From contig NZ_CP139148.1 of the NCBI RefSeq assembly GCF_034058155.1, forward strand, positions 992,001 to 1,056,000: a stretch of 64,000 bases of DNA, in the 5' to 3' direction. Each line of letters begins with the position of its first letter. Positions within the stretch are counted from its first letter, which is position 1. Shown one piece after another: positions 16,619 through 25,064 of the stretch. A program made the position numbers and the translations under genes. The stretch is from Flavobacterium sp. KACC 22761 (GTDB lineage: Bacteria > Bacteroidota > Bacteroidia > Flavobacteriales > Flavobacteriaceae). The notes below the pieces were generated by a model, which saw only the letters and a list, made by a program, of their open reading frames with translations, was not told the origin of the DNA and made no database searches.

Positions 16619-19600
16619 ATGATAGAGTTATTTATCAGGAGGAAAATATTGTCATTAATCATCTCGGTTATGATAGTCCTTCTGGGATTGCTGGCGTTGT
16701 TTCAGCTTCCTATTACCCAATTCCCAGATATTGTACCACCGTCTGTAACCGTTACAGCAAAATATACAGGAGCAAACGCAGAAGTTTCGGCCAATGCCGT
16801 TGCCCTTCCATTAGAAAGAGCCATAAATGGAGTTCCGGGAATGACCTATATGTCGACCGTAACTTCCAACGATGGTTTGACCTTAATTCAGGTTTTCTTT
16901 GAAGTAGGAACCGATCCCGATTTGGCTGCCGTAAACGTACAAAACCGTGTAACGACAATTTTAGATGAACTTCCTGAAGAGGTTATTCGTGCCGGAGTTA
17001 CAACCGAAAAAGAGGTAAACAGTATGTTGATGTACTTGAACATTACGAGTACCGACAAAACTCAGGATGAGCAATTTATCTTCAACTTTACGGACATTAA
17101 TATTCTTCAGGAATTGAAACGTATTGATGGTGTCGGACGTGCTGAAATCATGGGACAAAAAGAATATTCGATGCGTGTTTGGCTGGATCCAGAAAAGATG
17201 CTTTCGTATAATATTTCGGCAAATGAAGTCATAAATTCACTTCAAAAACAAAACATTTCTGCCGCGCCAGGTAAAGTGGGTGAAGGTTCAGGACAAATGA
17301 ACAATCAGCTGCAATACGTAATTAAATACGGAGGAAAATTCTTTGAACCAAAACAATACGAAGAAATTCCGCTAAGAGCCAATCCAGACGGAACTATTTT
17401 AAGGTTAAAAGACATTTCGAAAATCGAATTTGGCGCGATGAGTTACGGAATGGTTTCTAAAACCGACGGAAAACCTTCGGCATCGATCATGTTGAAACAG
17501 CGTCCGGGTTCAAACGCTTCTGAAGTTATTGCCAGTGTAAAAGAAAAAATGGCCGAATTGAAAGTTTCTTCTTTTCCTCCGGGAATGGAATTTAATATTG
17601 CGTACGACGTTTCACGTTTCCTTGACGCTTCGATTCATGAAGTTTTGAGAACTTTGGTTGAAGCCTTTATTTTGGTGGCTTTTGTAGTTTTCCTTTTCCT
17701 TCAAGATTGGAGATCGACTTTGATTCCTGTATTGGCAGTTCCTGTGGCGCTTATTGGTTCATTCACTTTTATGTCGATGATGGGATTCTCAATCAACTTG
17801 CTGACACTTTTCGCTTTGGTACTTTCCATCGGAATTGTGGTCGATAACGCAATTGTCGTTGTCGAGGCCGTTCACGTAAAAATCTCCGAAGAACATATGT
17901 CGCCAATGGACGCTACTATTAGCGCGATGAAAGAAATTACAGGTGCCGTTATCGCGATTACGATTGTAATGGCTGCGGTATTTATTCCTGTTGCTTTCTT
18001 GAGTGGTCCTGTTGGGGTTTTCTACAGGCAGTTCTCTTTAACAATGGCAATTAGTATTGTAATTTCGGGTATTAACGCCCTTACGCTTACTCCTGCCCTT
18101 TGTGCTATTATGCTGAAAGCGCACGATCCGAACAAAGAGAAAAAATCGCTTTTAGATCGTTTCTTCCATAGATTCAATCATTGGTTTGATAATATTACTT
18201 CAAAATACATCAAAGTATTAGTAAAATTTGCTGATCGTAATACGGTTACGGTTGGTTTATTAGTGCTGTTTTGTATTCTAACTTGGGGAACAACCCGTTT
18301 TTTAGCATCAGGGTTTATCCCGACTGAAGATCAAGGTATGGTTTACGTGAGTGTTACAACTCCACAAGGAGCAACTGTTGAACGTACTGAAAAAGCCTTG
18401 GACGAAGTCACTAAAATTGCACAAGGAATTAAAGGTGTTGACAACGTTACGACTCTTGCGGGATACAGTATTGTGACTGAAATCGCTGGAGCTTCGTACG
18501 GAATGGGAATGATCAACTTAAAAGACTGGAGCGAACGTGATATTTCGGTAACCGAATTCATGGCAGAACTTACAGAAAAAACCAAAAACATTTCCGACGC
18601 ACAAATCGAGATTTTTGCACCGCCAACCGTCCCTGGTTTTGGTAACACAAGTGGTTTTGAGCTTCGTTTGCTAGATAAATCTGGAGGAAGTATTACTAAC
18701 ACTGATAAAGTAACCAAAGAATTTATCAAAGAATTAAATGCTTCGCCAGAAATTCAGAACTCATTTTCGAGTTTTGATGCTACTTTCCCACAGTATTTAA
18801 TTCATATTGATTATGATCTTGCCGCTAAAAAAGGCATTTCGGTTGACAATGCCATGTCGACTTTACAGACTATGTTGGGTTCATTTTATGCCACCAATTT
18901 TATCCGTTTCTCTCAAATGTATAAAGTAATGGTTCAAGCAAGTCCGCAATTCCGTCAAAATCCTGAAAGTATTTTGGATATGTATCTGAAGAATGAGGCT
19001 GGTGAAATGGTTCCATTTTCAACTTTCATTAAATTAGAAAGAGTTTATGGGCCTGAGGTTTTAACGCGTTATAACATGTATATGTCAGCCATGATTAATG
19101 GTGAACCTGCCGAAGGTTACAGCTCTGGAGATGCCATTGCAGCTGTCGAAAAAATTGCAACAGAAAAATTACCAAGCCGTTTTGAATTAGAATGGTCGGG
19201 CATGACGCGCGAAGAGATTCTATCAGGAAACCAAACGATCTACATTTTTGCGCTTTGTATACTTTTTGTCTACTTATTATTGGCTGCACAATACGAAAGT
19301 TTACTGCTTCCGTTTCCAGTATTATTAAGTCTTCCTGTTGGGGTTTTCGGTTCTTACATCGCGCTTGTAATGGTCGGACTGGACAATAATATTTATGCCC
19401 AAGTAGCACTTGTCATGCTAATTGGTCTGCTCGCCAAAAACGCCATTCTGATTGTAGAATTTGCGATGGCACAAAATAAACTCGGACGTGATATTGTCGA
19501 ATCGGCGATTGAAGGAGCAAGACTTCGTTTCCGTCCAATTTTGATGACTTCATTTGCTTTTATTTCAGGATTGATTCCGTTGTGTATCGCTTCTGGTGCG

Positions 19601-19735
19601 GGTGCAATTGGTAACCGTTCGATTGGTACAGCTGCTGCGGGCGGAATGTTAATCGGAACTGTGTTTGGTCTTTTAATCATTCCTGGACTTTACATATTAT
19701 TTGCAAAATTGGAAAAACGAATGAGCAAATCTTAA
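16619..19735 (+). CDS. RND multidrug efflux pump, HAE1/AcrB family
   Basis: Inner-membrane proton/drug antiporter of 1038 residues, the family's normal length, with 12 predicted membrane helices and two large periplasmic loops. N-terminus MIELFIRRKI and the PITQFPDIVPPSVTV segment are typical. The proton-relay site in helix 4 reads VVDNAIVVVEA (Asp409-Asn410), where AcrB has Asp407-Asp408. The helix-10 lysine motif AKNAILIVEFA is intact. It lies in an adaptor-pump-outer membrane operon. Drug range cannot be read from the sequence. Confidence 0.95.
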   Translation: MIELFIRRKILSLIISVMIVLLGLLALFQLPITQFPDIVPPSVTVTAKYTGANAEVSANAVALPLERAINGVPGMTYMSTVTSNDGLTLIQVFFEVGTDPDLAAVNVQNRVTTILDELPEEVIRAGVTTEKEVNSMLMYLNITSTDKTQDEQFIFNFTDINILQELKRIDGVGRAEIMGQKEYSMRVWLDPEKMLSYNISANEVINSLQKQNISAAPGKVGEGSGQMNNQLQYVIKYGGKFFEPKQYEEIPLRANPDGTILRLKDISKIEFGAMSYGMVSKTDGKPSASIMLKQRPGSNASEVIASVKEKMAELKVSSFPPGMEFNIAYDVSRFLDASIHEVLRTLVEAFILVAFVVFLFLQDWRSTLIPVLAVPVALIGSFTFMSMMGFSINLLTLFALVLSIGIVVDNAIVVVEAVHVKISEEHMSPMDATISAMKEITGAVIAITIVMAAVFIPVAFLSGPVGVFYRQFSLTMAISIVISGINALTLTPALCAIMLKAHDPNKEKKSLLDRFFHRFNHWFDNITSKYIKVLVKFADRNTVTVGLLVLFCILTWGTTRFLASGFIPTEDQGMVYVSVTTPQGATVERTEKALDEVTKIAQGIKGVDNVTTLAGYSIVTEIAGASYGMGMINLKDWSERDISVTEFMAELTEKTKNISDAQIEIFAPPTVPGFGNTSGFELRLLDKSGGSITNTDKVTKEFIKELNASPEIQNSFSSFDATFPQYLIHIDYDLAAKKGISVDNAMSTLQTMLGSFYATNFIRFSQMYKVMVQASPQFRQNPESILDMYLKNEAGEMVPFSTFIKLERVYGPEVLTRYNMYMSAMINGEPAEGYSSGDAIAAVEKIATEKLPSRFELEWSGMTREEILSGNQTIYIFALCILFVYLLLAAQYESLLLPFPVLLSLPVGVFGSYIALVMVGLDNNIYAQVALVMLIGLLAKNAILIVEFAMAQNKLGRDIVESAIEGARLRFRPILMTSFAFISGLIPLCIASGAGAIGNRSIGTAAAGGMLIGTVFGLLIIPGLYILFAKLEKRMSKS

Positions 19736-19748
19736 TGCGTAATTTTTA

Positions 19749-19933
19749 AACACATAGAATCATAGGATTTGGAAAGCGTGGAAAGGCGTTTCAATTAGCT
19801 TAAATAAACATAGCTGTATGACAATCAGCAAATCCCAAAGTTGAAACTTTGGACTATGTTCATTCAGCTATGTGTTAGAAACTAGTTTCTTTCAATTTCC
19901 TTTTGATAATAAAAATCTATGTTTCTATGTGTT
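19749..19933. repeat. Nested inverted-repeat element between pump and outer-membrane factor genes
   Basis: Outer arms 19749-19770 and 19913-19933 match imperfectly (AACACATAGAA...CATAG). Inner arms are ACATAGCTG (19808-19816) and CAGCTATGT (19865-19873). The core is a perfect hairpin CCAAAGTT-GA-AACTTTGG (19835-19852). It lies inside the efflux operon. Confidence 0.6.
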
Positions 19934-19965
19934 AAAAAAACAGATTGAACAAATAAAATTAAACA

Positions 19966-21456
19966 ATGAAAGAAATATTAAATCACTATAAAAATGCTGA
20001 TATGCATTTTCTAAGGACAACCAAAAGTGCCGTTGTAATTACGGGAATTTTACTTTTGACAGCTTGTTCTGCACCAAAAGTCAGTACAAAACTAGACGCT
20101 GCAAAACTTCCAGAAAATTTTGATACCCAAAGAAAAGAAGCATCAAACGAAACTTTTATTCCATTAAAAACAGAAACCTTTTTTAAAGATCCTAAATTAG
20201 AGGAATTACTAAAAAAAGCAATTGCCAAAAATCCTGACTATTTAATCATGCAGGAAAGAATCTTGATTGCCAATTCACATTTAAAAGTGGCGAAACTGGC
20301 GCTTCTTCCCTCTTTAGATTTGGTTGCCGATGTTTCGGGAACACATTTCGGAAAATATACGATGGAAGGTGTTGGTAATTACGATACTAACTTCTCTCAA
20401 AATATTACAGACAAACAAAAAATCAACGAGAATGTTTCTCCTAACTTTTTTCTGGGAGCAAAAGTTTCTTGGGAAGCTGATATCTGGGGAAAACTGAGCA
20501 ATCGTAAAAAAGCCGCTCAACAGCGATTTTTTGCTTCTCAACAAGGAATGCGTCTATTACAAACTCGTCTTTTAAGTGATGTAGCAGACTTGTATTTCAA
20601 ATTAATCGCTTTAGACAAACAAGCCGCGATTTACGACAACAACTTGAAAACGCAGGAAAAAGCATTGGATATTGTTTCAGCACAAAGATCTGTCGGGAAA
20701 GCGACAGAATTGGCTGTGCAACAGTTTAATGCGCAAAACAATAATATTCACGCCGAAGCTTCAGAACTAAAATTAAGCATCGATCAAACTGAAAAAGCTT
20801 TGTTGACTCTTTTGGGTGAATATGGCGGAAAAGTTGACCGAAGCAGCGATTTTCTAGCAGGACATCTAGAGGTTTTAAACCAAAAAATCAGCGTAGATTC
20901 TATTATTCATAAAAGACCCGATGTATCTGAAGCCTATTTCGAATTATTAGCAAGCAATGCCGATGCAAAATCAGCTCGTGCTGCCTTTTTCCCGACTGTA
21001 AATCTGGGCGGTTATGCCGGTTTTAATTCGTTTTCGTTCAACACTTTTTTTGATGCAGGTTCTTTCGCTTGGCAATTACTGGGCGGATTAACCGCTCCTG
21101 TTTTCAATAAAGGACAAATCAAACAGGAATTTTATGTTTCGAATAGAAGACAAGAAATCTCATTTCTTCAATATCAAAATGCAGTCACAACAGCTTTCAA
21201 CGAGTTAAGCTCTTTACTGCATAGAAATGAAGCTTATGAAGATGTTTTAAAATATAAATTGAACGAAATTGATCATCTCGAAATTGCCGTAAATGTCTCA
21301 AACGATTTGTATTTGAGTGGTTATGCCAATTATCTGGAAATCATCAATGCACAAAAAAATAAATTGCAAGCCGAATTGGATTTTGTTGATATCCAACTTC
21401 GAAATGCAAACTCACAAGTATTGCTGTACAAAGCTTTAGGTGGGGGAATAAATTAG
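19966..21456 (+). CDS. Outer-membrane efflux factor (TolC/OprM family lipoprotein)
   Basis: Forms the outer-membrane channel of the tripartite RND pump. 496 residues; the lipobox LTAC puts the lipidated cysteine at 34. Two OEP repeats follow, with long coiled-coil stretches (e.g. about 200-285 and 400-480) and the typical ADIWGKLSNRKKAAQQRF and ARAAFFPTVNLGGYAGF segments. M13 is a possible alternative start that gives a shorter signal. It ends the efflux operon, with a terminator at 21516-21547. Confidence 0.92.
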   Translation: MKEILNHYKNADMHFLRTTKSAVVITGILLLTACSAPKVSTKLDAAKLPENFDTQRKEASNETFIPLKTETFFKDPKLEELLKKAIAKNPDYLIMQERILIANSHLKVAKLALLPSLDLVADVSGTHFGKYTMEGVGNYDTNFSQNITDKQKINENVSPNFFLGAKVSWEADIWGKLSNRKKAAQQRFFASQQGMRLLQTRLLSDVADLYFKLIALDKQAAIYDNNLKTQEKALDIVSAQRSVGKATELAVQQFNAQNNNIHAEASELKLSIDQTEKALLTLLGEYGGKVDRSSDFLAGHLEVLNQKISVDSIIHKRPDVSEAYFELLASNADAKSARAAFFPTVNLGGYAGFNSFSFNTFFDAGSFAWQLLGGLTAPVFNKGQIKQEFYVSNRRQEISFLQYQNAVTTAFNELSSLLHRNEAYEDVLKYKLNEIDHLEIAVNVSNDLYLSGYANYLEIINAQKNKLQAELDFVDIQLRNANSQVLLYKALGGGIN

Positions 21457-21515
21457 TTTAATTTTTGGTCAAAAATTGCTTCTGTTTATAATAGCTCATC
21501 GCAGAGGCATTTTAT

Positions 21516-21547
21516 ATCCCATTTCAATTTGAAATGGGATTTTTTTA
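21516..21547 (+). terminator. Rho-independent terminator of the RND operon
   Basis: ATCCCATTTC / GAAATGGGAT with a 5-base loop is followed by seven T, 60 bases after the outer-membrane factor gene. Confidence 0.85.
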
Positions 21548-21610
21548 TTAAAATGCAGCTCATTTCCCGTTTACTTTTTACCTTTATTCTAAAATACTAA
21601 AATTCCATTG

Positions 21611-22171
21611 ATGGATATTTTCAAAATCCTTGATATTATTTACAAACTTCCCGAGCAGTCAAAATTGGCTTTGCAGCGCAATGTCTCCGAAATTGCTTTC
21701 CCGAAAGGACATATTTTATTTAAAGCAAACAAAATAGAATCTAATATTTATTTTATAAAAAAAGGATTGGTAAGAGCTTTTGTAGAAAGAGACAATGAAG
21801 TCACATTTTGGTTTGGAAAAGAAGGCGAAACCGTAATTTCAATGAAAAGTTATGTAGAAGATCAACCCGGATATGAAAATATTGAACTTCTGGAAGATTG
21901 TGAATTGTACGAACTCAAAACAGAAAATCTTAGAAAACTCTTTAATGAAGATGTTCATATAGCAAACTGGGGTCGGAAATTCGCTGAAAAGGAATTGATC
22001 AAAACCGAAGAAAGATTGATTTCGAAGCAATTCAAAAATGCCTCTGAAAGATATTTAGAATTAATGAAAGATCATCCTGAATTATTGCAAAGAGTACAAT
22101 TAGGACATATTGCTTCATATTTAGGAATTACTCAAGTCAGTTTAAGCAGAATTCGAGCAGAATTAAAATAA
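21611..22171 (+). CDS. Crp/Fnr-family transcriptional regulator
   Basis: 186 residues from ATG 21611 (a TTG one codon upstream also reads open). An N-terminal cyclic-nucleotide-binding-like barrel (FPKGHILFKANKIESNIYFI, GLVRAFVERDNEVTFWFGKEGE) is followed by a linker helix and a short C-terminal helix-turn-helix (GHIASYLGITQVSLSRIRAEL). There are no Fnr cysteines and no clear cAMP pocket motif, as is usual for the small Bacteroidota members. It sits 73 bases before the SMR exporter gene on the same strand and may regulate it. Confidence 0.85.
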   Translation: MDIFKILDIIYKLPEQSKLALQRNVSEIAFPKGHILFKANKIESNIYFIKKGLVRAFVERDNEVTFWFGKEGETVISMKSYVEDQPGYENIELLEDCELYELKTENLRKLFNEDVHIANWGRKFAEKELIKTEERLISKQFKNASERYLELMKDHPELLQRVQLGHIASYLGITQVSLSRIRAELK

Positions 22172-22243
22172 CTTCATTTTTTATCATTTGTTAAATTTTT
22201 TCTGCATTTCATGAAGGAACTTTGCACCTCAAAATTTAACTAT

Positions 22244-22570
22244 ATGAACTGGATTATTTTAATCATTGCAGGTCTATTTGAAGTAGCCTTCGCATCATGT
22301 CTCGGAAAAGCAAAAGCAACAACTGGAACAGAAATGTACTATTGGTATATTGGCTTCTTCATATCTTTAACGATAAGTATGCTGTTATTAATGAAAGCTA
22401 CAGAAACGCTTCCTCTAGGAACTGCTTATGCAGTTTGGACAGGAATTGGCGCAGTAGGAACTGTATTGGTTGGAATCTTTATTTTTAAAGAACCAGCGGC
22501 TTTCTGGAGATTATTCTTTTTAGCAACTTTGGTTGGTTCTATTGTTGGTTTAAAAGCGGTTTCTCACTAA
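22244..22570 (+). CDS. sugE: SMR-family exporter, SugE/Gdx type
   Basis: Small four-helix proton-coupled exporter, 108 residues from ATG 22244 (MNWIILIIAGLFEVAFA); an upstream in-frame ATG at 22211 would add an unlikely polar tail. The essential membrane glutamate is Glu13. GTAYAVWTGIGAVGT is nearly the same as in E. coli SugE (from memory), which points to the guanidinium-exporter (Gdx) branch and away from EmrE-type drug pumps. No guanidine riboswitch was recognised upstream. It follows a Crp/Fnr regulator. Confidence 0.85.
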   Translation: MNWIILIIAGLFEVAFASCLGKAKATTGTEMYYWYIGFFISLTISMLLLMKATETLPLGTAYAVWTGIGAVGTVLVGIFIFKEPAAFWRLFFLATLVGSIVGLKAVSH

Positions 22571-22587
22571 AAATATATATTTTTTTG

Positions 22588-22642
22588 TTTCAGGTTTCAA
22601 GTTTCAGGTTTCTCAACTTAACGTGAATCTTGAAACCTGAAA
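22588..22642. repeat. Inverted repeat, TTTCAGGTTTCAAG arms
   Basis: TTTCAGGTTTCAAG (22588-22601) and its exact reverse complement (22629-22642) are 27 bases apart, right after the SMR gene. A shorter direct repeat of TTTCAGGTTTC lies between them. It could act as a terminator-like hairpin, though there is no T-run. Confidence 0.7.
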
Positions 22643-22728
22643 TTAGTTCTTAGAAATTTCCAATAAAGCTATAAAAACAAAAAACTCCTTAATTTCTTAA
22701 GCAGTTTCTTTGTTTTAGAGAATATTTT

Positions 22729-22977
22729 TTACAATCCTCTGCTTTTTTTCTCTTTCTGCAAAGTCTTTAAATTGTTTGCATTTGCTAATGCGATTATTCC
22801 TAATGATAGCGGAATAACTGTTAAAGCACTAAATTTATGTTGTACGATCGTGAGCCAAATTCCCGCCGCAAGCAAGATCAGGGCAAAAAATATCAGCATA
22901 TAAAGTATCATTTTTATTAGTTTTTCATTCTTAAGCAATTCTTCGTTGCTCATTTCTTCTAGTTTTTTGGTAGCCAT
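22729..22977 (-). CDS. Small two-helix membrane protein, function unknown
   Basis: 82 residues: a polar acidic/basic start (MATKKLEEMSNEELLKNEK), two membrane helices (about 22-45 and 51-68, separated by VQHKF) and a basic tail (KTLQKEKKSRG). The layout of coiled N-terminus plus two helices is common in small Bacteroidota membrane proteins. No family name can be given. Stands alone between the SMR gene and the Tet(X)-like gene. Confidence 0.65.
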   Translation of the reverse strand: MATKKLEEMSNEELLKNEKLIKMILYMLIFFALILLAAGIWLTIVQHKFSALTVIPLSLGIIALANANNLKTLQKEKKSRGL

Positions 22978-23084
22978 AAATTTGTTTTTTAGTATGCTAA
23001 AATTACTTTTTTATTTCATAAACAAATAACATTCAAACTAAAAATGAATACAATAGGTTCAAAATTTATGACAATCTCAAAAGT

Positions 23085-24215
23085 TTAATTGATAAATTTC
23101 ATAAAAGAAAAATCAGGTTCACGCATTATCAATTCATTAATTCTTGTTTGTTCCTGAGCTTCCTTGGCATAACTAAACATTTGTTTTTCATAATCTTCAA
23201 TTGCGGTTTCAATACTTTCAAATTTTCCATCTAAAAGATTTTTTGCCAAAATCACTGCGTCAACTAATCCAATATTTGCACCTTGTCCGGCAAAAGGAGG
23301 CATTAAATGCGCCGCGTCGCCAATAAGCGTTATGGGCAAAATGCGATTGTTTTTCCATTCTTTTTCTAATGAAATTTTTCGCGTTGGCAATCCAACAAAA
23401 AATGATGTGGCACGAAACAATTCTTTATATGTTTCATTCCAATCTGAAAAGCGATTTATCAGAAATGAACTTATATTCTCAGCTTCTTTAAAATTTAATT
23501 CATTTCCTGAAATCCATTCTTCAGGCGTTTTAAAAATGACATTATAGCTCAACAAATCTTTATTCTTTGGATTTGCGACCAATAAATTTCCATCAAAAGC
23601 CGACATCAAAATGTTATCACAGCATAATTCCAGAAAATCTTTGCATTTTATTTCAGCTTCCAAAACTTCACCCTGAATCATATAAGTTCCAGTTTCTTCA
23701 ACTGCAGCATCCGTAATATATTTTCTAATTGCAGACATTCCGCCATTTGCACCAATAATAAAATCTGCGGTTGCAGTTTCATTATTTTCGAAATACAAAA
23801 TCCATTTTCCATCTTTTACTTCAAGTTCATTTACTTTGCTGTTCCAGATAACTGTGTTTTCTTTTAAACTTTCTAACAATAAAGTTCTTAAATCATTTCT
23901 GTTGATTTCTGGATTATCTTGAGCTTCTTCCGGAGTTGTTTTTTGAACATATAAAACATTTCCTTTTTCATCAGCAATAGTTCTTCCCATTGGAATTGCG
24001 AGTTCAAAATACTGTTCTAACAATCCTGCTTTTTTCATTGCATCTTGTCCCGAACCTTTATGTAAATCTAAAGTTCCGCCCCAAATTCTGGTTTGTGCAT
24101 CTTTGTCTCTTTCGTAAACTGAAACATCGATTCCTTTCTGTTGTAATAATATTGCCATTGTCAAACCAACTGGCCCAGCGCCAATAATGGCTATTTTTTT
24201 ATTTTGAAGTAACAT
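23085..24215 (-). CDS. Tet(X)-like FAD-dependent monooxygenase
   Basis: Flavoprotein monooxygenase, 376 residues. It aligns without gaps over long stretches with the tetracycline-inactivating enzyme Tet(X2), recalled from memory: GGTLDLHKGSGQ, ADEKGN, DNPEINRNDLR, VEETGT, GDAAHLMPPFAGQG and KEAQE are shared. FAD-site residues are intact: GAGPVG (12-17), Asp300, Pro307 and Gly310. Of the Tet(X2) tetracycline contacts, Gln192, Met215, Asn371, Met375 and Phe382 have equivalents, but Arg213, Phe224, His234, Gly236 and Ser238 are replaced by Ile202, Val213, Ser223, Asn225 and Ile227. The fold is clear; tetracycline activity is doubtful. It lies 60 bases after an AraC gene, behind an inverted repeat. 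Confidence 0.85.
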   Translation of the reverse strand: MLLQNKKIAIIGAGPVGLTMAILLQQKGIDVSVYERDKDAQTRIWGGTLDLHKGSGQDAMKKAGLLEQYFELAIPMGRTIADEKGNVLYVQKTTPEEAQDNPEINRNDLRTLLLESLKENTVIWNSKVNELEVKDGKWILYFENNETATADFIIGANGGMSAIRKYITDAAVEETGTYMIQGEVLEAEIKCKDFLELCCDNILMSAFDGNLLVANPKNKDLLSYNVIFKTPEEWISGNELNFKEAENISSFLINRFSDWNETYKELFRATSFFVGLPTRKISLEKEWKNNRILPITLIGDAAHLMPPFAGQGANIGLVDAVILAKNLLDGKFESIETAIEDYEKQMFSYAKEAQEQTRINELIMREPDFSFMKFIN

Positions 24216-24216
24216 A

Positions 24217-24241
24217 TTTGTATCGTTTAATGTGATACAAA
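24217..24241 (-). promoter_or_regulatory. Inverted repeat next to the Tet(X)-like start codon
   Basis: TTTGTATC (24217-24224) and GATACAAA (24234-24241) are perfect 8-base arms, 9 bases apart, ending one base before the ATG. A regulator bound here, or a leader hairpin, would block translation or transcription. The arms match those at 12433-12471. Confidence 0.55.
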
Positions 24242-24275
24242 ATTGCGAAGAAAGCAGTTGCTGAAATAGTAAAAA

Positions 24276-25040
24276 TCAGTCGTTTTGTGGAGGCAGTTTT
24301 TTAATCGCCAAAATATCCATGAAACGTTCATCGGTATTTTTGCTGAGTTCTTTTGGCGTAACGCCGGAGTATTTTTTAATTTCTTTGATAAAATGATTTT
24401 GATCGGTGAAATTTAATTCAGGATAAAGTTTGCCTTCACTTAAATCTTTAAACGAAGATCCAAAACGCAAAATTTTACAATATTCTTTAAGCGAAATTCC
24501 GAATTGCTGATTAAAATAACGGTTGATTTGGCGACTGCTCCAAAACACTTTTTCAGAAAGTTCTTTGACTGTAATTGTTCCGTGCGAAGCATAAATCAAT
24601 TCAAACAGTTTTTTCTTTCTGTCATCAATTGGTTTTATGGCAATCGAATTGATCTTCTGCGTTACTTTTTTCTGAAAATTTTCTAAGGTTTCCGTATCAA
24701 ATTCTTCAAATTGCCAAAAGTCGTTCGGAATCGTTTTTCCTCCATTCAAAACATCTTTGACAGAATCTCCAAATAAATATTCTACTGCTAAAAGTTTGAA
24801 TCCAACAGAAAATATTTTGGCATCTTTAGCAATATTCACCTGACTTGTAACTGTATCCAATCCGCGAATTGACATTTCCCAATCTTCTGAATTCATTTTC
24901 ATGAGCGTCATATCCACCATTCCGTTTGGAAGAATCGTCCCAGGAATATCCTTTCCCGATTTATTTTCCACCATCCAAAAGCTGTGAACAAAATGCGAAA
25001 TAGAATCTTCGGGTAAAAAGGATTGGATTGTCATTTTCAT
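24276..25040 (-). CDS. AraC-family transcriptional regulator
   Basis: 254 residues. The N-terminal part is a ligand/sensor domain of the kind common in Bacteroidota AraC proteins (SHFVHSFWMVEN, GTILPNGMVDMTL near 35-46). The C-terminal AraC DNA-binding domain has two helix-turn-helix units: ITVKELSEKVFWSSRQINRY and the LNFTDQNHFIKEIKKYSGVTPKE segment (about 209-232). It lies between endonuclease V (24 bases upstream) and the Tet(X)-like gene (60 bases downstream), so it is the likely regulator of the latter. Confidence 0.85.
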   Translation of the reverse strand: MKMTIQSFLPEDSISHFVHSFWMVENKSGKDIPGTILPNGMVDMTLMKMNSEDWEMSIRGLDTVTSQVNIAKDAKIFSVGFKLLAVEYLFGDSVKDVLNGGKTIPNDFWQFEEFDTETLENFQKKVTQKINSIAIKPIDDRKKKLFELIYASHGTITVKELSEKVFWSSRQINRYFNQQFGISLKEYCKILRFGSSFKDLSEGKLYPELNFTDQNHFIKEIKKYSGVTPKELSKNTDERFMDILAIKKLPPQND

Positions 25041-25064
25041 CTTCGCGCTGCAATTGAATTCAAT

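Noticed and set aside
22172..22243. Guanidine riboswitch ahead of the SugE-type gene.
   Set aside because: The gap is short and shows none of the conserved ACGR or hairpin features of the known guanidine riboswitches.
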